Source of the DNA: Glycomyces niveus
GTDB taxonomy: Bacteria > Actinomycetota > Actinomycetes > Mycobacteriales > Micromonosporaceae
Assembly (NCBI RefSeq): GCF_017592475.1
Contig: NZ_JAGFNP010000016.1
Span: 99,350-137,889, forward strand
Direction: 5' to 3'
Length of the DNA stretch: 38,540 bases
Part shown: one piece after another, positions 28,076 to 35,073 of the stretch
How the letters are laid out: the number at the start of each line of letters is the position of its first letter
How positions within the stretch are numbered: the stretch's first letter is position 1
Program-made: the position numbers and the translations under genes
The notes under the pieces: model-generated
Databases searched by the model: none
What the model was told of the DNA's origin: nothing
Seen by the model: only the letters and a program-made list of their open reading frames with translations

Positions 28076-28618
28076 TCAGTACCCGATGACTCTGATGATG
28101 ACGGGTGTGCCGTCGGGGACGCCTCGGAGCTGCCCGGCTATCTGGGAGCCGATGGTGCGGTTCGTGTAGGCGTCCATCCAGCGGAGGTTATCAGCGTGGT
28201 CGCGGCCGCCCAGCTGCAATTCGTGCACGTGGTCGGGGTCGAGTCCGTCCCCGGCCCGGTTGGCGGAGGTGCGGCCGCTGAACTTCTGGGCGATGCGCCG
28301 CTGCTCGGCGCGGTTGCCGCGGTGGCGTCCGGCGAGTTTGCGGATGGTCGCACCGCGGTAGTTGCGGGTGATCTGCGGGTCGCGTTTCACCGGGGTCTTG
28401 CGCAGCTTGCCCTCGCGGCTGAGGCGCAGGAGCGAGTCGGCCTTCGTGCGGAAGTCCTTCTTGCTCATCTTGGAGTCGAACCGGATCGTCACGACCTTGG
28501 GTTTGACGCCGCGGCCCTTGCCGGCGCGGAAGAAGCGCGGATTGTCGATGATCGCGGAGATGATCTTGGCGCCCTTGGAGACCGTCTTGCGGGCGGCCCG
28601 CGTGCGTGTCCTAGCCAT
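28076..28618 (-). CDS. Nuclease toxin domain as a separate protein (HNH/EndoVII-like)
   Basis: A 180-residue, strongly basic protein. The C-terminal part, GLDPDHVHELQLGG (about 125-138) with NLRWMDAYTNRTIGSQI (144-160), is the D-H-x-H...N pattern of HNH/endonuclease VII-like polymorphic toxins; H130 and H132 are likely metal or catalytic residues. The first 100 residues are Lys/Arg-rich and may bind nucleic acid. It has no delivery domain: the CpnT-N-like carrier is in the preceding frame, whose stop overlaps this ATG (ATGGCTAG, 28618-28611). No separate Shine-Dalgarno is evident, so translation is probably coupled. Nuclease activity is inferred from the motif; target (DNA or RNA) unknown. 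Confidence 0.75.
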   Translation of the reverse strand: MARTRTRAARKTVSKGAKIISAIIDNPRFFRAGKGRGVKPKVVTIRFDSKMSKKDFRTKADSLLRLSREGKLRKTPVKRDPQITRNYRGATIRKLAGRHRGNRAEQRRIAQKFSGRTSANRAGDGLDPDHVHELQLGGRDHADNLRWMDAYTNRTIGSQIAGQLRGVPDGTPVIIRVIGY

Positions 28619-29105
28619 TGAGCACCGCCTCGATCGCCATGTTGAGGAGCTGGTCGATGATCATCGAGGTGATCTGCTTGAAGATGGGGATCTCCAGGAG
28701 CGAGGCGCCGAACGTTGCGACCGCGGTGGCGATGGCCTGCGCGATCTGGATGGCGAGGGTGATGAGCTGGACGATCATCTGCATTTTGAGGGCGAGCACT
28801 ACGCCGGCGGCGATCATGAGGCCGATGCTGATGATGTTGGAGGGCTCGCCGATGTCGGCGATGTTGCGCACCGCGGACTCGCCGTCCTCCCATTCGGAGC
28901 GGAAGGCGTCGATGTCCTTGCTGATGTTGCCGTCCATGACGCCGCGGGCGGCGTCCTCGAGCTGTTCGACCGCGCCGTTGAGCTGGTCGGAGAGTTTCGT
29001 CCAGTTGTCGCCGAGGTCGAACAGTTTCGTCTCGTCCGATTCGGGCCAGTCGTAGCCGAGCATGGAGAGCAGGCTCGTGAGTTCAGAAGGCAGTTGCAAA
29101 CCCAC
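28611..29105 (-). CDS. CpnT-N-like (WXG100_2) type VII carrier domain
   Basis: A 164-residue protein. LLSMLGYDWPESDETKLFDLGDNWTKLSDQLNGAVEQL (about 12-50) is the N-terminal helical domain seen in CpnT-like and other type VII toxins, followed by the helical WEDGESAVRNIADIG part and two membrane-like helices (about 90-135, ISIGLMIAAGVVLALKMQMIV; LITLAIQIAQAIATAVATFG). Usually this carrier is fused to a C-terminal toxin; here it stops after VLNG while the toxin is encoded in the +1 frame with an 8-base overlap. GTG 29105 follows GGAG by 6 bases. Either a split two-protein toxin or a frameshift inside a once-fused gene. Confidence 0.78.
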   Translation of the reverse strand: MGLQLPSELTSLLSMLGYDWPESDETKLFDLGDNWTKLSDQLNGAVEQLEDAARGVMDGNISKDIDAFRSEWEDGESAVRNIADIGEPSNIISIGLMIAAGVVLALKMQMIVQLITLAIQIAQAIATAVATFGASLLEIPIFKQITSMIIDQLLNMAIEAVLNG

Positions 29106-29184
29106 AGGGGTCTCCTTCGTAAGGGGAGGAACGCAAAGGGTGACGGGGAAGGGCGCGGCGGGGCCGCGGCTGCGGGCGGGGCGT

Positions 29185-29508
29185 CTAGAAGCCGAGCTCG
29201 GCGAGGAGTTCGCGGAAGATGCGGGCGGCCTCGCTGTCGGCGGCCTCGTGGGCGTCGGCCATCTCGCGGAGGTTGACGGCGTAGTCGAGGAGGTCTTCGA
29301 TGTTCGATTCGATGCACTCCATGAGGGCCTCCATGCACACCTGGTGCGCGAGGTCGAGGAGTGAGCCGATCATGTCGCCGCCGAAGGAGTCGGCGAGTCC
29401 TTCGACGGCCGACTTGAACTCGTCGAAGACGCCTTGGACCATCTCGGTGGCGGCGTCGAGCGCGTCGGCGCCGCCGCGGATCGAGTCGAGGTCGAGTTCC
29501 ACCACCAT
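29185..29508 (-). CDS. WXG100-like small helical protein
   Basis: A 107-residue all-helical acidic protein: VVELDLDSIRGGADALDAATEMVQGVFDEF (about 2-31) and the second helix ESNIEDLLDYAVNLREMADAHEAADSEAARIFRELL (about 67-103). No WXG is evident at the turn; GGDMIGSL occupies it. Size and place (2 bases after the YbaB-like gene, before the carrier) match small type VII partner proteins. Likely a helical hairpin that dimerises with the carrier for export. ATG 29508 directly follows the previous stop (TGACCATG). Confidence 0.72.
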   Translation of the reverse strand: MVVELDLDSIRGGADALDAATEMVQGVFDEFKSAVEGLADSFGGDMIGSLLDLAHQVCMEALMECIESNIEDLLDYAVNLREMADAHEAADSEAARIFRELLAELGF

Positions 29509-29510
29509 GG

Positions 29511-29915
29511 TCAGGCCCCTCCCTGGAGTTTCTTCATGACGGCGCTGATCTGCGTGGTCATGGCGCGCATCTGGGCGAGGCCCTGGTCCTGGAGTTGGGC
29601 GACGGCTTCGCCGATCGCCTCCAGGTCCGGTGCGGCCGTGTCGGTCGCGAGTGACTCGGCGCGGGCGTCGAGGGCCGCGTTGACGGCGTTGCGGAGTTCC
29701 TCCTCGAGGAATTCCGTGCCCTCTTTGAGGACGCGGACCTCGGTGAACTCGAAGCGCTCGACGCGGCCGTTCGCGCCCAGCGTGACTTTGATGCGCCCGT
29801 CGGCCGCTTCGGCGGTGACGGGCGGGACCTGGTGGTCCTGTTGCGTTTGCCTGACGACGTCCAGTTGCGAGCGGGCTTCCGCCAGCTGCTGGGCGATGGC
29901 GTCCTCACCGAACAT
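29511..29915 (-). CDS. YbaB/EbfC-family protein (EspL-like)
   Basis: A 134-residue YbaB/EbfC-like protein, first in the toxin operon. AEARSQLDVVRQTQQDHQ, the beta core RIKVTLGANGRVERFEFTE (about 40-60) and the C-terminal helix NAVNAALDARAESL are the family pattern. In ESX loci such proteins (EspL type) act as chaperone-like or nucleoid-associated helpers. ATG 29915 is chosen since GGAGGCGGC directly precedes it; the frame runs open to 29975 but that GTG-less extension lacks a ribosome site. Exact role unknown. Confidence 0.85.
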   Translation of the reverse strand: MFGEDAIAQQLAEARSQLDVVRQTQQDHQVPPVTAEAADGRIKVTLGANGRVERFEFTEVRVLKEGTEFLEEELRNAVNAALDARAESLATDTAAPDLEAIGEAVAQLQDQGLAQMRAMTTQISAVMKKLQGGA

Positions 29916-29954
29916 GCCGCCTCCGATGGGCTCAATGGACTCAATACGTGTCTC

Positions 29955-30024
29955 AGCATAGTCCGGGCACGCCACTTTCGGGTCCCCTGCATTCGCTTGT
30001 CTACCAGGGATTTCGGCAGGTCAA
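29955..30024 (-). promoter_or_regulatory. Promoter candidates of the toxin operon
   Basis: On the minus strand TATGCT (29960-29955) is a good -10 about 40 bases before ATG 29915. Further up TTGACC (30024-30019) and TAGACA (30003-29998) with a short 15-base spacer form a second candidate. Confidence 0.4.
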
Positions 30025-30112
30025 TTTACTGAGCGTCACGATGTCGATTCTGTCCATATTGGTGCGCATTCGGGCGTGCACTGTCGTCCCAGTAGCGCGC
30101 TCCAGACACACG

Positions 30113-30145
30113 AAGGCCGCGCCCGAACGGTTCGGGCGCGGCCTT
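30113..30145 (-). terminator. Terminator of the GH43-like gene
   Basis: AAGGCCGCGCCCGAA (30113-30127) pairs perfectly with TTCGGGCGCGGCCTT (30131-30145) around CGG, 15 bases after the minus-strand stop at 30160. Confidence 0.85.
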
Positions 30146-30159
30146 TCGTTCGCGGTGCG

Positions 30160-31128
30160 TCAGGCGCCGCCGCCGCGGAGGGCCGGGGCCTTGGCGGGGT
30201 CGGGGCGGTAGGGGAAGGGCTCGTCGCGGTCGCAGCGCAGCCAGCCGTCGCGGACGTGGAGTCGCGCGACCTGGACGGTGGAGCGGCGGCCGCCGCCGGG
30301 GTGGGTGAAGTAGTAGAGGAAGCCCTCGTCGGGGCCTTGGGTCAGGGCCATGGCGTGGTGGCCGAGGGCCTCGTCGAAGGCGCGGCGGCCGGGGCCGGCG
30401 AGGAGGGGGACGGGCTGGCGGTGCCAGTGCTCGAGGTCGGTGGAGCGGTGGACGAGGAGGCCGGACCAGCCGTCGGTGACCATCCAGTAGACGCCGCCGA
30501 GCGGGAAGACGGTGGGGCCCTCCTGGGCCTGGTCGGTGACGGCGGGGCCGGACGGGGTCCAGGTGAACAGGTCCGGGGAGTCGGCGGTGTAGATGCGGCT
30601 CTCGCGGGACTCGTCCTTGAACCACATGCGCCACTTGCCGTCCGGGAGCCGGTGGACGGTGGCGTCGATGGCGCGCGCGGAGTCGAGGGCGAGGGTGGAG
30701 CGGTAGGTCCAGTCGGTGAGGTCCGGGGAGGTGTAGTGGCGGATCTCGGCGGGGCCGGTCCAGTCGTCGCGGGTGCCCTGGAGGTAGGTGACGTACATGT
30801 GCCACTGGCCGTCGTGGCGCAGGAGCTCGGGGGCCCACCAGGTGTCGCCGGGTTCGGCGCCGGGGAGGGCGAGGGTGTCGGTGTAGGTCCATTCGCGACC
30901 ATCGGGGCTCGTGGCGCGTCCGATGGCGGTGCCGTGCACCCAGGCGACACCGGCGTCGGCGGCGGTGGCGCGGCGCTGGGTGTAGAGGAGGTGCCAGAGG
31001 CCGCTGTCGGCGTCGAAGACGGCGGTGGGGTCGGTGGGACCGTCGAAGACCGGGTCGGTGAAGAGCGGGGCGGGGGCGGGGTCGGCCTGGGGCGACGGGT
31101 TCAGCGGAGCGGTCGGGCCGGTCGTCAT
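30160..31128 (-). CDS. GH43/32-like intracellular glycosidase
   Basis: A 322-residue glycoside hydrolase of the five-bladed propeller type (clan GH-F/J). Expected acids: D33 in GPTDPTAVF, D155 in RAIDATVHRL and E203 in AQEGPTVFPL; WWAPELLRHDGQWHMYVTYL (about 97-116) is the usual second-blade segment. No signal peptide, so it should act on imported oligosaccharides. Substrate specificity (arabinose, xylose or fructose linkages) cannot be told. GGAGGAACC precedes ATG 31128. Regulated by a promoter with an overlapping palindrome at 31180-31209. The enzyme is complementary to the secreted arabinanase at 11771, which would supply short arabino-oligosaccharides. Confidence 0.83.
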   Translation of the reverse strand: MTTGPTAPLNPSPQADPAPAPLFTDPVFDGPTDPTAVFDADSGLWHLLYTQRRATAADAGVAWVHGTAIGRATSPDGREWTYTDTLALPGAEPGDTWWAPELLRHDGQWHMYVTYLQGTRDDWTGPAEIRHYTSPDLTDWTYRSTLALDSARAIDATVHRLPDGKWRMWFKDESRESRIYTADSPDLFTWTPSGPAVTDQAQEGPTVFPLGGVYWMVTDGWSGLLVHRSTDLEHWHRQPVPLLAGPGRRAFDEALGHHAMALTQGPDEGFLYYFTHPGGGRRSTVQVARLHVRDGWLRCDRDEPFPYRPDPAKAPALRGGGA

Positions 31129-31179
31129 GGTTCCTCCAAGAAGTCGGCGGCCGGGAGGCGGCCCCGGTGGGGTGCTTGA

Positions 31180-31209
31180 AACCTAGCCAAAGAAAACGCT
31201 TGCCGCAAG
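31180..31209 (-). promoter_or_regulatory. GH43-like gene promoter with overlapping palindrome
   Basis: On the minus strand TTGCGG (31208-31203), 17 bases, TAGGTT (31185-31180). CTTGC-C-GCAAG (31199-31209) is an 11-base palindrome over the -35, LacI-like in type. Probably sugar-responsive. Confidence 0.55.
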
Positions 31210-31342
31210 TTGGCCGGGAAGGGCCGGTGCACTTTCACGGCCGACTGCGCGGCGGTGGTTGTTCCCCCGGCAGGCCTTGTCGTTCACCCCGGGGCCTCGG
31301 CCCGGGCGCTTTCGAAATCTTCCGGTGCAACCCGCCGTCCCA

Positions 31343-31472
31343 AACCCCCACCCACCACGAGAGGGGAAGATAACGCCCAGCGTCGCAGCCGGGTCCGACA
31401 AGAAACCGGGCGCGGCGGCGAGGTGTCACCCGAACGTGTCGAGAAGTGCTCGGCACCTCACCCGAACGGGTG
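31343..31472 (+). ncRNA. Structured intergenic repeat element, copy 2
   Basis: Copy of the element at 12914: same AACCCCC-x-CCCACCAC-x-AGAGGGGAA start and AGCGTCGCA-x-CCGGGTCCGACA-x-GAA core (31343-31404). GTCG/CGAC (31382-31385 with 31396-31399) sits inside GCCC/GGGC (31375-31378 with 31408-31411), with a compensatory change against copy 1 (GCCG/CGGC). A later hairpin is CACCC-GAAC-GGGTG (31459-31472). It lies in the 414-base gap between the divergent GH43-like gene and pxpA. Confidence 0.5.
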
Positions 31473-31530
31473 GGTCGGGGGTGGGGTTTCTCCCCCCGTT
31501 CCCGAAGCGCCCGAATCACTCGCACTCCGG

Positions 31531-31536
31531 TACCGT
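31531..31536 (+). promoter_or_regulatory. -10 element of pxpABC, leaderless
   Basis: TACCGT (31531-31536) ends 6 bases before ATG 31543; no Shine-Dalgarno. The same arrangement occurs at 34998-35009 on the minus strand. Confidence 0.4.
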
Positions 31537-31542
31537 TTACGT

Positions 31543-32286
31543 ATGGACCTCAACGCGGACCTGGGGGAGGGTTTCGGTCGCTGGGAGCTCACGGACGACA
31601 GCGCGCTGCTGCGCATCGTCACGAGCGCGAATGTGGCGTGCGGCTTCCACGCCGGGGACCCGTCCACGCTGCGCCGCGTCACCGCCCTCGCCGCCGCCGG
31701 CGGCGTGCGGATCGGCGCCCAGGTCTCCTATCGGGACCTCGCCGGTTTCGGCCGGCGCGAGATCGACGTCCCCCCAGCGGAACTCGCCGCCGAGGTCGCC
31801 TACCAGATCGGCGCGCTCCGGGTCTTCGCCGAGGCCGCGGGCGCCGCGGTCGCGTACGTCAAACCCCATGGGGCGCTGTACCACCGGGCCGGGCGCGACC
31901 CCGTGCAGGCCGCGGCCGTGATCGAGGGCGCGCAGCTCGCGGGCGTCGACACCGTGCTCACCCAGCGCGGGAGCGCGCTCGACCTCCTCGCGACCGAGGC
32001 CGGGATGCGCGTCGCGGGTGAGGCTTTCGCCGATCGCGGGTACCTCCCTGACGGGCACCTGGTGCCGCGCGGGCTCCCGGGGGCGCTGCTCGGGCCCGGC
32101 GAGGCGGTCGCGCAGGCCGTGTCGCTGGCTGCCGACGGCGTCGTGACGGCTATCGACGGCACGAGGACCTCCGTTGCGGCCGAGTCGATCTGCGTGCACG
32201 GCGACGGTCCCGACGCGGTGGCGGTCGCCGCCGCCATCCGATCCGCATTGGACGAACGAGGCATCGACGTGGAGGCTTTCTCGTGA
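31543..32286 (+). CDS. pxpA: 5-oxoprolinase subunit A (LamB/YcsF)
   Basis: A 247-residue cytoplasmic LamB/YcsF protein, one of three parts of the ATP-dependent 5-oxoprolinase that turns 5-oxoproline (pyroglutamate) into glutamate. Family marks: MDLNADLGEGFG (1-12), SANVACGFHAGDP (28-40), VRIGAQVSYRDLAGFGRR (55-72), YVKPHGALYH (106-115), FADRGYLPDGHLVPRG (about 161-176) and ICVHGDGPDA (226-235). Length is typical (about 250). The stop overlaps the GTG of pxpB by 4 bases. The start follows a -10-like TACCGT and is probably leaderless. Confidence 0.94.
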   Translation: MDLNADLGEGFGRWELTDDSALLRIVTSANVACGFHAGDPSTLRRVTALAAAGGVRIGAQVSYRDLAGFGRREIDVPPAELAAEVAYQIGALRVFAEAAGAAVAYVKPHGALYHRAGRDPVQAAAVIEGAQLAGVDTVLTQRGSALDLLATEAGMRVAGEAFADRGYLPDGHLVPRGLPGALLGPGEAVAQAVSLAADGVVTAIDGTRTSVAAESICVHGDGPDAVAVAAAIRSALDERGIDVEAFS

Positions 32287-32927
32287 GCACCATTCCCACT
32301 GACCGGCTCAGGCCGCTTCCGGCCGGGCCGCGCGGCATCCTGATCGACTGCGGCACAACGGCGGTCGCGCGCGCCTGCTACCGCTCGCTCCAGTCCCGGC
32401 GCATGTCCGGCCTCCTGGAGGCCGCCGACCTGGTGCCGGGCGCGACGACCGTGCTCGTCGACGGCATCGACGAGCCCGAACTGCTCGCCGCCGAACTCCC
32501 CGGCTGGCCGCTCACCGACGAGCCCGACGCAGCGGGCGAAGCCGTCGAGATCCCCGTCTGCTACGACGGCCCCGACCTCGAGTCCGTGGCGGAGCAGTGG
32601 GGCGTGCGGCCCGAGGAGGTGGCCGACATCCACTCCGGCATCGAGTACGAGGCGGCGTTCTGCGGGTTCTCCCCCGGGTTCGCGTACCTCGAAGGCCTGC
32701 CCGAGCAGTACCAGGTACCGCGCCGGGAGAGTCCGCGCACGACGGTGCCGGCCGGATCGGTGGCGATCGCCGGCCCCTACACGGGCGTGTATCCGCGCAC
32801 GAGTCCCGGCGGGTGGCAGCTCATCGCGACGATGACGAACCCGGGCCGGCTGTGGAACGAGCACCGCGAACCCGCGGCGCTCCTCGTGCCCGGCACCAAG
32901 GTGCGGTTCGCGGCGGTGCGGGTATGA
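32283..32927 (+). CDS. pxpB: 5-oxoprolinase subunit B (KipI-like)
   Basis: A 214-residue allophanate hydrolase subunit 1/KipI-like protein. ESVAEQWGVRPEEVADIHSGIEYEAAFCGFSPGFAYLEGLP (about 100-140) and the repeated VPRRESPRTTVPAGSVAIAG/YTGVYPRTSPGGWQLIATM (about 145-185) are nearly diagnostic of the family. GTGA joins pxpA stop and pxpB start; pxpC overlaps likewise by ATGA. The three products form the complex that cleaves 5-oxoproline with ATP. Confidence 0.94.
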   Translation: MSTIPTDRLRPLPAGPRGILIDCGTTAVARACYRSLQSRRMSGLLEAADLVPGATTVLVDGIDEPELLAAELPGWPLTDEPDAAGEAVEIPVCYDGPDLESVAEQWGVRPEEVADIHSGIEYEAAFCGFSPGFAYLEGLPEQYQVPRRESPRTTVPAGSVAIAGPYTGVYPRTSPGGWQLIATMTNPGRLWNEHREPAALLVPGTKVRFAAVRV

Positions 32928-33811
32928 CCCACATCGAGATCCTGCGGGCGGGCGTGCTCACGACCTGCCAGGACGCCGGACGCCCCGGTTGGGGTCACCT
33001 CGCCGTGCCGCCTTCGGGCGCGGCCGACCGCCCGTCGTGGCGGCTCGCGAACCAGTTGGCGGGCAACCCGACCGGCGCTTGCGCGCTCGAGACGACCTTG
33101 AACGGCTGCACCGTCAAGGCCCACCGGAACGTCACCGTGGTCGTGGGCGGGGCGCCGTGCCCGGTCACCGTCGACGGGCGTCCGGAGGCGTGGGGCCAGC
33201 CGGTGAAGCTCAAGGCCGGGTCGGTGCTCGACGCCGGGCCGGCGGAGGTCGGCGTGCGCTCGTATCTGGCGTTCTCCGGTGGGCTGCACCCGAAGTCGAG
33301 CCTCGGCTCGCACTCGACCTGCCTGCTCTCCGGGCTCGGCCCCGCGCCCCTCAAGGACGGCGACACGATCCCGCTCGGCCCCAGCCCCGCGCACCCGCCG
33401 CTGCCGACGCAGTGGCCCGCGCCGTGGGCGGGGGTGAGCGAGGAGATCGTCATGAAGCTCCACCTGGGGCCGCGCCTGGAGTGGTTCCGGCCCGAAGCGG
33501 TGGCCGAGCTCGCGCGCGGCGTATGGACGGTCTCGGAGCACTCCAACCGGATCGGCCTGCGGCTCGACGGACCCGCGTTGCGCCGCATGGACTCCGGCGA
33601 GCTCCCGAGCGAGGGCATCGTCGCGGGCGCCCTCCAGGTGCCGCCGAACGGGCAGCCGATCCTCTTCGGGGCCGACCACCCGACCACGGGCGGCTACCCC
33701 GTGATCGGCGTCGTCGGCGCCGAAGCCCAGGCCGCCGCCGCGCAGGCCCGCCCCGGCACGAAGATCCGGTTCGCCCCGATCCCCCTGCCCCACTGGAGCA
33801 AACGGGCCTGA
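32924..33811 (+). CDS. pxpC: 5-oxoprolinase subunit C (KipA-like)
   Basis: A 295-residue biotin-dependent-carboxyltransferase-like/KipA-like protein. IEILRAGVLTTCQDAGRPGWGHLAVPPSGAADRPSWRLANQLAGNP (about 4-49) is the family start; RSYLAFSGGL, SEHSNRIGLRLDG, and PPNGQPILFGADHPTTGGYPVIGVV (about 246-270) follow. ATG overlaps the pxpB stop by 4 bases, so the three are translationally coupled. A strong hairpin shared with the convergent gene follows. Confidence 0.94.
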   Translation: MTHIEILRAGVLTTCQDAGRPGWGHLAVPPSGAADRPSWRLANQLAGNPTGACALETTLNGCTVKAHRNVTVVVGGAPCPVTVDGRPEAWGQPVKLKAGSVLDAGPAEVGVRSYLAFSGGLHPKSSLGSHSTCLLSGLGPAPLKDGDTIPLGPSPAHPPLPTQWPAPWAGVSEEIVMKLHLGPRLEWFRPEAVAELARGVWTVSEHSNRIGLRLDGPALRRMDSGELPSEGIVAGALQVPPNGQPILFGADHPTTGGYPVIGVVGAEAQAAAAQARPGTKIRFAPIPLPHWSKRA

Positions 33812-33817
33812 CCGCTG

Positions 33818-33842
33818 GGCGCCCGGCCGCGGACCGGGCGCC
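33818..33842. terminator. Bidirectional hairpin between pxpC and the PLP gene
   Basis: GGCGCCCGG (33818-33826) pairs with CCGGGCGCC (33834-33842) around CCGCGGA. It lies in the 37-base gap between the two convergent genes. Confidence 0.7.
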
Positions 33843-33848
33843 TGTCGC

Positions 33849-34997
33849 TCAGTCGCTCAGCGCCTGCTCGAAGTCGACGAGGAGGTCGTCGGCGGCCTCG
33901 ATGCCGGTGGAGAAGCGGATGAGGTCGTCGGTGATGCCCGCCGCCGCGCGCTCCTCGGCGGAGATCTTGGCGTGGCTGCTGATCGCCGGGCGCGTCACCA
34001 GCGACTCGACCCCGCCGAGGCTCGCTGCCGCGTACGGGATCTCGAGCGACTTCAGCAGCCGCTCCGCCGCGTCAAGTCCCCCGACGGGACGAAACGCGAG
34101 CATCGACCCGAAGCCGTTGAACAGCTCCACCGCGCGGGCGTGGTCCGGGTGCGCCTCCAGGCCCGGGTAGTGGACCTCCGCGATCGCATCGTGCCCCTCC
34201 AGGAACCGCGCCAGAGCGAGCGCGTTCTCGCCCTGGGCCCGGACCCTGATCGCGAGGGTCTTGAGGCCCCGGGCGAGCAGGAACGCGGTGTGCGGGTCGA
34301 GGCTGCCGCCGTAGAGGGTCAGGTAGTGGCGGACCCGCTCGATGCGTTCGGCCGTGCCGGTGACGACGCCCGCGGTGAGGTCGGAGTGGCCGTTGAGGCC
34401 CTTCGTCGCCGAGTGGCAGACCAGGTCGTACCCGAGTTCGTGCGGCCGGAACAGGACCGGGGTCGGGAAGGTGTTGTCGATGATCGAGGTGAGCCCGTGC
34501 TCGCGGGCGAACGCGGCGATGCCGGCGAGGTCGCCGACCCTGATGAGCGGGTTGGTGATCGACTCGACGTAGATCGCCTTGGTCCGCGGCGTGAGCGCGG
34601 CCGCCCAGGCCGCCGGGTCGTAGGCGTCCGTGAAGTCGACGCCCCAGCCGATGCGGCGGGACTCCTCGGTGAGGAGGGCGTGGGTGCCGCCGTAGATGTT
34701 CCCGGCGACGACGATGCGGTCGCCGGAGGCGAGCACGCTGTTCAGCGCGGTCGAGATCGCGGCCATGCCGGAGGCGGTGGCGACGGCGGCCTCGGCGCCT
34801 TCGAGGGCGGCGAGCTTGTCGTGGAGGTAGGTCTGGGTGGGTGTGTTCGAGTAGCGGAGGTAGTCGACGCCGCCGTCGGGGGCGATCTCGTAGACCGTTC
34901 CCTGGTAGATGGGGAAGACGACGGAGCGGTCGCGCGCGGGCCGGGGTTCGGCGGCGTGGACTGCGAGTGTTTCGATGCTGACGTTCTTGGCGGTCAT
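33849..34997 (-). CDS. Trans-sulfuration PLP enzyme (Cys/Met metabolism family)
   Basis: A 382-residue fold-type I PLP enzyme of the cystathionine gamma-synthase/lyase/methionine gamma-lyase family. YLRYSNTPTQTYLHDKLAALEGAEAAVATASGMAAI (about 47-81), D174 in SIIDNTFPTP (ring nitrogen), and K199 in CHSATKGLNGHSD (Schiff base) are complete. The C-terminus has IPYAAASLGGVESLVTRPAISSHA, close to lyases. Exact reaction cannot be fixed; sulfur amino-acid metabolism is expected and fits the sulfurtransferase operon elsewhere. The ATG 34997 lacks a Shine-Dalgarno site; TACCGT (35009-35004) ends 6 bases upstream, a leaderless promoter matching that of pxpA. An in-frame GTG further up is not used. Confidence 0.88.
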   Translation of the reverse strand: MTAKNVSIETLAVHAAEPRPARDRSVVFPIYQGTVYEIAPDGGVDYLRYSNTPTQTYLHDKLAALEGAEAAVATASGMAAISTALNSVLASGDRIVVAGNIYGGTHALLTEESRRIGWGVDFTDAYDPAAWAAALTPRTKAIYVESITNPLIRVGDLAGIAAFAREHGLTSIIDNTFPTPVLFRPHELGYDLVCHSATKGLNGHSDLTAGVVTGTAERIERVRHYLTLYGGSLDPHTAFLLARGLKTLAIRVRAQGENALALARFLEGHDAIAEVHYPGLEAHPDHARAVELFNGFGSMLAFRPVGGLDAAERLLKSLEIPYAAASLGGVESLVTRPAISSHAKISAEERAAAGITDDLIRFSTGIEAADDLLVDFEQALSD

Positions 34998-35003
34998 GGG
35001 GAA

Positions 35004-35009
35004 ACGGTA
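35004..35009 (-). promoter_or_regulatory. -10 element of the PLP gene, leaderless
   Basis: TACCGT on the minus strand ends 6 bases before the ATG at 34997, the same spacing as before pxpA. Confidence 0.4.
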
Positions 35010-35073
35010 CGTGGCGGCCGGCAGGTGCCGCATCTGTCGAACGACCGGTTCAGGGGGTGAAGAACGTCAGGGG

